A stretch of DNA of 10,147 bases, from contig JALEUF010000089.1 in NCBI GenBank assembly GCA_022781015.1, positions 1-10,147 on the forward strand. Direction: 5' to 3'. Below are positions 1 to 6,589 of this stretch, piece by piece. Source of the stretch: Caryophanales bacterium (GTDB lineage: Bacteria; Bacillota_I; Bacilli_A; RFN20; CAG-826). Position 1 is the first letter of the stretch. Each line of letters opens with the position of its first letter. A program made the position numbers and the translations under genes. Below the pieces are notes generated by a model. It saw only the letters and a list, made by a program, of their open reading frames with translations, was not told the origin of the DNA and did no database searches.

Positions 1-16
1 ACAGGTCATAAATGAC

Positions 17-1786
17 TTATTTCAAGAGTTCTTCTAGTTTATCGACTAATTCATTCATTCTATCGACAACGGCTAGATATGGCTCTTTCTTAGTTAAATC
101 TACATTAGCTTCTTTAACTTGTTCGACTGGATATTCGCTTCCACCAGACTTTAATAAGTTAATGTAATTATCGAAAGCATTTGGTTCGTTATTTTTAACT
201 CTTTGATAAATTAACATTGAAGAGGTGAAACTAGTTGCGTATTGGTAGACATAGAAAGGAGTGTAGAAAAGGTGTGGGATATAGGCCCAAACAAGATTCT
301 TATATTTTTCTTCCTTAATATCGATTCCATAGTAGAGCGAATATAACTCTTCCATCTTGGCACATAAGACTTCGTAATTGATTGGTTCGCCTTTTTCTGC
401 TAAAGAAGCAATCTCGTATTCAAATTGTCCGAATAGGGTTTGCCTATAGAAGGTAGAAGCGATTTCATCAATAGATTTTTGTAATAGATAAATCTTGTCT
501 TCTTTACTTAAGGAAGGATCTTTTAGAAGATAATCTAGTAAGTTATGTTCGTTGAAGGTAGAAGCAATTTCGGCAACGAAAATAGTGTAGTCTTGCTTTA
601 ATGTTGGCTGAGCCTCTTCGCTATAAAGAGTATGGATGGAGTGACCAGATTCGTGGGCCAAGGTAAAACAATCACCCAAATCACCATTCCAGTTAAGGAG
701 AATGAATGGATGGAAGTCATATCCTCCATTAGAATAGGCTCCGCTTCTTTTTCCAAGTTTTGGATTTACATCAACAAAGCCATCTTTTAATACTTCGTGA
801 GCTTTTTCTTGGAAATCAGCTGGGAAGTGCTCGATTGATTTGAAGAAGAGTTCCTTTCCTTCTTCATAGGTATATTTCTTATCGCTAGTAGCTAATTGAA
901 GGAATCTATCATAGGAACGATGCTTGGTTAATCCTAGGGCTTTCCTTCTTAATTCATAATATTTCTTAAGTGGGGCAGTGTTAGAAGAAACGACGTTTAC
1001 TAAATTCATGAATACATCTTCTGGGATTCTAGAATTAGTAAGATGTGAGGCTAATATTGATTTATAACCTCTAGATTTGACGTCTGCTAATTGGTCTTGG
1101 AGGACTAAGTTATAGATCTCTCCATAAGTATTCTTGTGTTCAAAGTAGAACTTATATAAAGCCTCGAATATAGCTTGTCTATCTTCTTCACAGGCTGACT
1201 TTTCAATCAAAGAAGACCAATTAGACATGGTAACTTCGACTTCTTCTCCGTTTTTAAGTTTTGCAGTGCTATTTTTTCTATCAGCTACAGTTAATTGGCT
1301 ATATAAAGTTCCGCCAATTCCTCTAATCGCATTGAAAGAAGATAATAATTCTTCTTTTTCTTTGCTTAAAACATATTCGCTTTGGTCAAATAATTTTCTA
1401 AAACTAAATGAATATTCTTCAAATTCTTTGTTTTCTTTAACGAATTTTTCAAGTTTTTCTCTTCCTAAAGATAATAATTCGGGCGATTCAAAGCTAGTTG
1501 CAGCGGCTAAATCATTCATAGCTAGTTGAACCTTCGCTAGATTTGATGCGTTTTTGACATTAGTTTTATCTAGGTCAGAAGCCATCTCGGCATAGAAATA
1601 AAGTCTAACGAAATCCAAATTAGATTTCTTTTCTAGTCTTAAAAAAGCTTTTAAGTCTTCTTCGTTAGATAGCTTTCCTTTATAAGAAGCTAATTCATCT
1701 TTGTATTTTTTGAAATTTTCAAGAGCTGCATCAAATTCTTCTTGGCTCTTGAAGAAATAAGTTAAATCCCAATTTTGTTTTGCCAT
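17..1786 (-). CDS. pepF: Oligoendopeptidase F (M3 family zinc metallopeptidase)
   Basis: This gene encodes a 589-residue protein, the usual length for PepF, a cytosolic zinc metallopeptidase that cuts short peptides imported by the cell or left by proteolysis. The zinc site is visible: HESGH at residues 378-382 gives two His ligands and the catalytic Glu379, and Glu406 in the following AEIAST stretch fits as the third ligand. Near the C-terminus, His505 and the tyrosines of the PHLFYTPFYVYQYA stretch match the M3-family residues that position substrate. The N-terminal 180 or so residues are helical and charged, as in the PepF N-terminal domain. There is no signal peptide. The ATG at 1784-1786 is preceded by a purine-rich AGAAAGG, which supports this start. 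The gene is transcribed alone in this window, divergent from a lipoprotein gene. The gene ends 16 bases from the window edge, so its downstream neighbour is not visible. Identification is firm; the exact substrate is unknown. Confidence 0.96.
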   Translation of the reverse strand: MAKQNWDLTYFFKSQEEFDAALENFKKYKDELASYKGKLSNEEDLKAFLRLEKKSNLDFVRLYFYAEMASDLDKTNVKNASNLAKVQLAMNDLAAATSFESPELLSLGREKLEKFVKENKEFEEYSFSFRKLFDQSEYVLSKEKEELLSSFNAIRGIGGTLYSQLTVADRKNSTAKLKNGEEVEVTMSNWSSLIEKSACEEDRQAIFEALYKFYFEHKNTYGEIYNLVLQDQLADVKSRGYKSILASHLTNSRIPEDVFMNLVNVVSSNTAPLKKYYELRRKALGLTKHRSYDRFLQLATSDKKYTYEEGKELFFKSIEHFPADFQEKAHEVLKDGFVDVNPKLGKRSGAYSNGGYDFHPFILLNWNGDLGDCFTLAHESGHSIHTLYSEEAQPTLKQDYTIFVAEIASTFNEHNLLDYLLKDPSLSKEDKIYLLQKSIDEIASTFYRQTLFGQFEYEIASLAEKGEPINYEVLCAKMEELYSLYYGIDIKEEKYKNLVWAYIPHLFYTPFYVYQYATSFTSSMLIYQRVKNNEPNAFDNYINLLKSGGSEYPVEQVKEANVDLTKKEPYLAVVDRMNELVDKLEELLK

Positions 1787-1797
1787 TTGTTAATTTG

Positions 1798-1804
1798 CCT
1801 TTCT
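1798..1804 (-). promoter_or_regulatory. Ribosome binding site of pepF
   Basis: AGAAAGG on the minus strand lies 11 bases upstream of the pepF ATG. The spacing is slightly long, but it is the only Shine-Dalgarno-like sequence I find before any complete gene in the window. It sets pepF apart from the three genes that look leaderless. Confidence 0.5.
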
Positions 1805-1814
1805 AAACATGTAA

Positions 1815-1842
1815 ATTATCATCCTTTTCTAAGAAAAGACAA
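1815..1842 (-). promoter_or_regulatory. Putative pepF promoter
   Basis: On the minus strand TTGTCT (1837-1842) is followed after 16 bases by GATAAT (1815-1820), a fair sigma-70-type promoter. The predicted start of transcription is near 1808, giving a leader of about 22 bases that holds the AGAAAGG ribosome binding site. A six-codon open frame (ATG at 1808-1810, TAA at 1790-1792) begins at the predicted transcript end and is in frame with pepF. Confidence 0.5.
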
Positions 1843-1862
1843 CAAAAGTAATAAATAGTGTA

Positions 1863-1868
1863 TATAAT
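1863..1868 (+). promoter_or_regulatory. -10 box of the small lipoprotein gene
   Basis: A consensus TATAAT lies 7 bases before the ATG at 1876, so transcription should start at 1875 or 1876, on or next to the start codon. No convincing -35 box is present at 16-18 bases upstream, and no Shine-Dalgarno sequence precedes the ATG. The arrangement suggests a leaderless mRNA. Confidence 0.5.
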
Positions 1869-1875
1869 TGCCTTT

Positions 1876-2499
1876 ATGAAAAAACAATTATTAATTTTAG
1901 CATCTACTTGCCTTCTGCTAACTTCTTGTAATGAGGCTCAGTCTAGTTATTCTAGCCAAGATAGCGAACCCATTGATGCATCTTCTGAGGTTTCTAGCAA
2001 AGTTACAACGACTGAAACTCCTATAGATTCTAGTGAAGATCCTTCTATTTCATCATCTACAAGTGAATCGGATAGTTATTTTATTGAAATACTTCCGACT
2101 TCAATCGAAGCGACTTCATCTCAACAATACTTAATTGATTATAATTTCTCGGTTTTTGATGCCTTGAATAAAGAATACAAATTCTTTGGAACTGGCATTC
2201 AAAGAGGTGGTGGAGACCATGCGAACACAATCCAATGCAGTGGGAAGGAAACTGCAACTCGTCCATATGGGGCTATATCCTCTTTAGAACCTTTAAAAGG
2301 AACTGCTAGAATTGCTCAACTTGATGCATATGAATATACAGGAACTCCTATTTTTGAAGTAGGGGGTGTGACGGTTGAAACTGAGCCAACTAAGGCTGAT
2401 GGAAAAATAACATATACATTCCCAATTGATGGAATATTCTCATTTAGAGTCAATCCAGGATATGCCGTCTATCTATATTCTCTAGAATTCTTTAATTAA
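1876..2499 (+). CDS. Small Ser/Thr-rich lipoprotein of unknown function
   Basis: The gene encodes 207 residues beginning MKKQLLILASTCLLLTSC, a typical lipoprotein signal peptide with lipobox LTSC and lipidated Cys18. After cleavage the protein should be anchored to the outer face of the membrane. Residues 19 to about 70 are a low-complexity Ser/Thr/Glu/Asp linker. The rest (about 71-207) is a predicted beta-rich domain ending in alternating hydrophobic strands (TYTFPIDGIFSFRV, then AVYLYSLEFF), which resembles a small binding-type beta-sandwich, though I do not recognise the family. A GTG at 1858 could add six residues (MYIIAF), but the ATG at 1876 directly begins the Lys-Lys signal peptide and sits just after the -10 box, so ATG is chosen. 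The gene is divergent from pepF and its stop overlaps the end of the converging patatin gene. The lipoprotein call is firm and the function unknown. Confidence 0.85.
   Translation: MKKQLLILASTCLLLTSCNEAQSSYSSQDSEPIDASSEVSSKVTTTETPIDSSEDPSISSSTSESDSYFIEILPTSIEATSSQQYLIDYNFSVFDALNKEYKFFGTGIQRGGGDHANTIQCSGKETATRPYGAISSLEPLKGTARIAQLDAYEYTGTPIFEVGGVTVETEPTKADGKITYTFPIDGIFSFRVNPGYAVYLYSLEFFN
2492..2499. other. Palindrome TTAATTAA carrying both convergent stop codons
   Basis: The rightward lipoprotein gene ends with TAA at 2497-2499, and the leftward patatin gene ends with TAA read from 2494 to 2492. Both stops lie in the self-complementary TTAATTAA, so the coding regions overlap tail to tail by 8 bases. 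No hairpin terminator is visible at this junction, so transcripts from the two sides may run into each other. Confidence 0.8.
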
Positions 2500-3673
2500 T
2501 AAAAGTATCAATAAAGACTTTATCTAAAACGGAGCGTTCTGATTTAAGGGATGCTTCTTTTTGTTTCCAGAACAAGGAAGCTAGATTAAGTTTTTCTTTG
2601 TTATATTCATCTTCTTCGTTGTTATCATAAGTAGAAATCATGCCAAACAAATATTTGCTAGCCTGTTCAATTCCATATACTTTAAATTTATCCATTTCGA
2701 ATAAATCCATTACCCTTTCTAGATTAAGCAAGAAAACATTTAATGCAGTTATTGGCATATCCCAAGTAACATCTTCGAATAGATAATTTATGTTTTTTAA
2801 AGCGACTTTTGCACCGAATCTAGTCAAAAGTGACATATGTTTATCTGCTAATACATTAAGGGATTTATTACTTGTAAATGTATATTTATAACCCTTGTAA
2901 TCGCCTAATATTTTGGTTGCGTCCAGATAACCTGTTTCCATGTTTTTGACTATTTCATCATGCTTAAAAGAAAGCATTTTTCCATAGACTGAAGAAGGTC
3001 TAATCAAAGTTACATTTGGCAATGATAGGTATTCTTGCTTTTGGGCAGTTGGGAATGATTCTAATAAGACTGCAATAACTTTATCTGCGCCTAAAGAGAA
3101 GCAATAATCTACTGGTAAATTATTTTTCCATCCACCGTCTGCATATCTATTCTTTCCAATGTTATAGATTGGGAAAGCAGGGAAGCAACTCGCCGATGCG
3201 ATTAAATAATCAGGAACCTTTCCTTTCGGCAAATCATTTAACAATATATCTTCCTCGGCAAAGCCAGGATATTTAGTAACAACAACACCGACTTTAGTAT
3301 CAAGGTGTTTGAAATCCATTGGACCTATTGTCTTTTTTACTAATTTGATCAAAGGAGTAATATCTGCTCCTCCGTTTTTAATATATGCCCTTACTAGTTT
3401 TTGGAATTTGCTATCTCTTTTTATAGAAAAATTCTCCAGTAAAGTTTCATCGATATCTAAGCCACCTTTAATGACATCTTCGACAGTGATATTTCTCCAA
3501 AGGTTTTCCGCAACTTCAAAACTAGATGTTGCAATCATTGCAGCATTTAAAGCCCCAATTGATGTGCCTGTTATTGCATCAAATTTATATTTGTTTTCGT
3601 GCAAGTAGCGGTGTATTCCTTGCTCATAGGCCCCATAGGCCCCTCCGCCGCATAAAGATAATCCAAGTTTCAT
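2492..3673 (-). CDS. Patatin-like phospholipase / acyl hydrolase
   Basis: This 393-residue protein has the patatin core. An oxyanion glycine loop (LCGGGAYGAYEQG, residues 7-19) is followed by the nucleophile elbow GTSIG with Ser38, and the catalytic Asp179 lies in ADGG with the usual NNLPV stretch just after. The Ser-Asp dyad is therefore intact. Patatin-family enzymes hydrolyse acyl esters of phospholipids or other lipids; the substrate cannot be read from the sequence. The catalytic domain covers roughly residues 1-210. The remaining 180 or so residues form a helical tail I cannot assign. There is no signal peptide, so the protein should act in the cytosol or at the inner membrane face. Transcription seems to start at the ATG itself, from a strong promoter just upstream, with no ribosome binding site. 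The gene follows an XRE regulator on the same strand, separated by a terminator. Confidence 0.92.
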   Translation of the reverse strand: MKLGLSLCGGGAYGAYEQGIHRYLHENKYKFDAITGTSIGALNAAMIATSSFEVAENLWRNITVEDVIKGGLDIDETLLENFSIKRDSKFQKLVRAYIKNGGADITPLIKLVKKTIGPMDFKHLDTKVGVVVTKYPGFAEEDILLNDLPKGKVPDYLIASASCFPAFPIYNIGKNRYADGGWKNNLPVDYCFSLGADKVIAVLLESFPTAQKQEYLSLPNVTLIRPSSVYGKMLSFKHDEIVKNMETGYLDATKILGDYKGYKYTFTSNKSLNVLADKHMSLLTRFGAKVALKNINYLFEDVTWDMPITALNVFLLNLERVMDLFEMDKFKVYGIEQASKYLFGMISTYDNNEEDEYNKEKLNLASLFWKQKEASLKSERSVLDKVFIDTFIN

Positions 3674-3679
3674 AATGGA

Positions 3680-3707
3680 AGTATAACAAATAATTGTTGA
3701 TTATCAA
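3680..3707 (-). promoter_or_regulatory. Promoter of the patatin-like gene, leaderless type
   Basis: On the minus strand TTGATA (3702-3707) and TATACT (3680-3685) are separated by 16 bases, and TGT directly before the -10 makes an extended -10 element. Counting from the -10 box, +1 falls on base 3673, the A of the ATG. No Shine-Dalgarno sequence fits in the 6-base gap. The -35 box overlaps the T-tract of the upstream terminator. Confidence 0.7.
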
Positions 3708-3727
3708 AAAAGAAGCACCTAGCTTCT
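3706..3727 (-). terminator. Rho-independent terminator of the XRE gene
   Basis: On the minus strand AGAAGC and GCTTCT form a perfect 6-bp stem around a 5-base loop (TAGGT), followed by a run of Ts (six counting the last stem base). The TAG stop codon of the XRE gene lies in the loop, so the hairpin begins inside the coding region. The short stem suggests moderate strength and some read-through into the patatin gene. Confidence 0.65.
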
Positions 3728-4342
3728 CTTCTTTATGTTTTTGGCAAGTATGAATATTATTTGGAGAGGTATCCCTACAAACAAAATATACCAAATCGAT
3801 TCAGGTGGCTGCTTAACGAATTGGAAGAAGAATGCAAAAGATAAAATGAGGGTCCACATTGAACTGGATGCCAAAATAGTTGTCCATAATCCAGAGTGAT
3901 AGAAGAAGTGAGTTTCTAGAGTTAAAACAAATAATGTGCAAGGAACTGTCCACATGAACACTGACCAATCTAGATCAGGTTTTTTTCCTCCCATTGGAAT
4001 AAAGTAACTTGAAAAGAAGATACACATGGCAATGATGATGGCAACCATGACAGTCATTCCCATGATTATAGGCCTATTTGGATCGCCTTTTTGTTCTTTT
4101 GGAGTTAAAGCTTCCTTGGCTTCCTCTTCGGTTTTTTCACTTACTAAATAATCTAGGGTCACTCCATAGAAGGAGCAAAAATCCATCAAAATATCAACGC
4201 TAGGAAGGGCATAACCCAATTCCCATTTTGATATAGATTTATCGCTATAATGAATTAAAGAGGCTAATTCGGATTGAGTTAATCCTTTAGTTTTTCTAAG
4301 GTTAGCAAGGTTTTTTCCAACAATGGTTGCAAGATTATCCAT
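3719..4342 (-). CDS. XRE-family regulator with four C-terminal membrane helices
   Basis: The 207-residue protein starts with a Cro/C1-type helix-turn-helix domain (about residues 7-66). Recognisable elements are LRKTKGLTQSELASLI, the recognition helix around SDKSISKWELG, and the closing LPSVDILMDFCSFYGVTLDYL. A charged linker (70-90) leads to four hydrophobic segments at about 91-115, 127-147, 152-176 and 182-200, ending in a positive tail (KNIKKRS). It is thus a DNA-binding protein probably tethered to the cytoplasmic membrane, a layout known among XRE regulators of low-GC bacteria. The signal sensed, if any, is unknown. Its promoter places +1 at the ATG, with no ribosome binding site, and an AT-rich dyad overlaps the -35 box, which would suit autoregulation. 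Its stop codon is in the loop of its own terminator. Targets may include itself and the adjacent patatin or large lipoprotein genes, but this is only proximity. Confidence 0.9.
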   Translation of the reverse strand: MDNLATIVGKNLANLRKTKGLTQSELASLIHYSDKSISKWELGYALPSVDILMDFCSFYGVTLDYLVSEKTEEEAKEALTPKEQKGDPNRPIIMGMTVMVAIIIAMCIFFSSYFIPMGGKKPDLDWSVFMWTVPCTLFVLTLETHFFYHSGLWTTILASSSMWTLILSFAFFFQFVKQPPESIWYILFVGIPLQIIFILAKNIKKRS

Positions 4343-4348
4343 GCCAAA

Positions 4349-4377
4349 ATTGTAAAATAGGAAAATTTATAAATCAA
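4349..4377 (-). promoter_or_regulatory. Promoter of the XRE gene, leaderless type
   Basis: On the minus strand TTGATT (4372-4377) and TACAAT (4349-4354) are separated by 17 bases. The -10 box ends 6 bases before the ATG, so +1 is predicted at 4342, the A of the start codon. The 6-base gap (TTTGGC) has no room for a Shine-Dalgarno sequence and leader. Confidence 0.65.
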
Positions 4378-4394
4378 TTTATTGAATTAAATTT
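4363..4394. promoter_or_regulatory. AT-rich dyad, candidate XRE operator or weak hairpin
   Basis: This 32-bp stretch is an imperfect inverted repeat: 7-bp outer arms AAATTTA and TAAATTT, plus an inner dyad TCAAT-TT-ATTGA at 4374-4385. A perfect 10-bp palindrome ATTTATAAAT also lies at 4365-4374. The dyad covers the -35 box of the XRE promoter, where an autorepressor would be expected to bind. It also lies just past the stop codon of the 1175-residue lipoprotein gene and could act as a weak terminator, but it lacks a GC stem and a T-tract. Confidence 0.4.
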
Positions 4395-4399
4395 TATCT

Positions 4400-6589
4400 T
4401 TAGTAGTTCTTAACGACGGCATCGCTAGTGGCGTTATTTGCCTTTTCTTCAAAATAATTAAAGTAATCGACTACAGGCCTATTTTCTTTTTTAATAGAAG
4501 TGCCTTTCCAGTTAGTGACAACATTCATTGAACGATTATTGTCCCAAACGGCTTCATAATTTCCGCTAGAAACATTATCCAATGTCAATGAGAATGTTGC
4601 CTTTAATAAACCACCTACTAGAGGAATTTTTCCAGAAGCGGAATATAAAGTTTTCTTATTGTCGTTTAATGTTTTGCCATTAATATCGGCTTCAAGATTT
4701 CCAACCATGCTGGTATTTGCTAATTTCCCTAAATCCATTTCGATGGAGAATGTTGGATTTTTTAATGAATCTGGATTAGAAGCATTGATATTAGATGAAT
4801 ATTTCTTTAATACATCTTCTGCATGTATGGCAGCATTAGCAGCAGCGCTAGTGGAAGTGACGCTATTCATAATTTTATCATCCATTCCAAGCATATTTCC
4901 TAGGAGATAACCCATCATATTGTCAGCAAAAACCTCACCGCTAATTTTTCCTTCATATAGAATATTTTCCCAAGGCCAATTGTTATCATCCCATCTTTGA
5001 TAATAGACTGTGCCTTTGCTATTTTCTCCATTTGTATGGTAATAGAAATAAGTAAATCTATCACCTCCGCTAGCTTTGGTATTTAGTTTTGCTATCATTC
5101 TCATTTCCAGCCCGCCAATAACTTTGACTTCGGCACCTCTTAAGGATATGTAGAAATCAAAATTGATTGGTAAGGCATCGATTATGCCGAACTTAACACT
5201 AGCAGTACCTTTTAGATGATAAGTAGAAGTGTAATTAGTAGCTTCATTACTTCCTAAAGTAATCGAATCAAGCATGAATTCTAGAAGGGTTTTAATTGAA
5301 GAATAATCGGTGAATTTTGATTTTCCTTCACTTGCAAAATTCCTTTGTAACTCAGTATCACTGACATTGCTTGAAATGGAAGATATCTCTAAATGTAACT
5401 TTTTGTTTTTGCTTGGATCACCATTAGAGAAATTAAATGTTGAATCGATTTGTATGGCGTTTATCGTTCCGTAATTAATCTTGCTATTTCCTTCTTCATC
5501 AAAAGTTTCCTGCTTATTATCAAAGAAGAGTTTTATTACTAAATCTTCTGTATTTAAAAGGATGTCTTTTTTAATAACAAAGGTGGCTTCATTCTCGTTA
5601 ATTGATGCACCACCCTTGTCTTTTAAGACAGAAGTAGCTAATAATTCAAGATATTTACCATCACTTAATAACTTGATAATTCCAACATTAGAAACGATGT
5701 TAAATAGATTAGTCAAACGCTCAAATCTAGGGTCTGTAGAACCTAGTAAAGAAGATAACGTAGACATTATTCCATTAAGGGAATGGATGGAGAATGCTGC
5801 TTTTATAGGGGTGGTGTTGGATGGATCTTTTCTATTGGTAGCTTTTCCATCGTTGCTTTTTGGATCGATTTTATTTTTGGAATTATATTCAACTAGCATT
5901 GAATTTACGTTTGCTTCCAAAGCAGAAGATAAATCGCTTTCACCTTCTTTTTCTTTTCCTTCGACGTCGATTTTTAGTTGATGGTCATTGATAAATTTTT
6001 CTTTTCTATCAACTATGTTTAAAACTCCTGAACCCATTGCTTGCTTTAAATCAAAAGCAAAATCAGCATCAAAGGTAAAGCCCTGTTCAGTTAACCCGTA
6101 TGTTTCTTCTAGATGAGTTGAAGCGTAGGATTCTGTATATACTGAAGTCGTTCCTTTATCTAATACATAGCCTTTTAATTTCATCTTACTTCTATTGGTA
6201 TTAGAGAAATTAAGGAAAGAATCTGCGATAGGTTCAAGATGATATAATTCAACGAATTTATCTTTATTTTCTAGGCTAGATAATTCAAATCCATCAAGAT
6301 ATATATTCCCTTCTAATGTAAAGGATGCGAATTTAGCTTTATTAAATCCGATTTTTAATAAGGCTAAAGAAGCAGGCATCCTGGATAAAGATAAAGATAT
6401 GGTTCCAGCATTTTCAGTACCAGAAATCATTGATAGGTTTAATTCCATATCTATTTGGTTTGGACTAGACTTCAAAGAAGTTATAAAGGTTAAGAAATCA
6501 TCATATCTATTTTCTTTTATCCCAATCATGATAGGTGAGTTAATAACTGCATCTATTGCATCTTTTATGGCCCTTAAGGAAGTAAGGAT
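4400..6589 (-). repeat. Downstream copy of the paralogous block
   Basis: Residues from about 447 to 1175 of the 1175-residue lipoprotein align along their length with the visible part of the upstream gene. Landmarks in the same order are IDAV then GI..xRY, a K[FY]xEL..HL motif, an [IL]NDH repeat, R-F in a second helix, a YY-x-N-KG stretch, AIHxEDV, and a KEN-rich tail. The distance from AIHxEDV to the C-terminus is nearly equal (142 against 145 residues). Edges are approximate, set by eye at protein level. Confidence 0.7.

Noticed and set aside
3..18. Inverted repeat AGGTCAT-AA-ATGACTT after pepF as a terminator
   Set aside because: A two-base loop is too tight, and any T-tract would be outside the window, so it cannot be judged.
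1858..1875. GTG start adding MYIIAF to the small lipoprotein
   Set aside because: The added codons overlap the TATAAT box and precede an ideal lipoprotein signal starting MKKQLL at 1876, so GTG would have to lie upstream of the transcript start.
2081..2266. Minus-strand 61-codon frame inside the lipoprotein gene
   Set aside because: It is antisense to a gene with a clear signal peptide and has no promoter or ribosome binding site I can see.
5481..5981. Plus-strand open frame of 166 codons, and others at 1227-1529, 3309-3608, 4659-4910, 6399-6725, 8336-8566, 9035-9220 and 9227-9550
   Set aside because: Each lies opposite a much longer, better supported minus-strand gene. Their Ser/Phe/Leu-rich composition is what the complement of Lys/Glu/Asn-rich coding gives.
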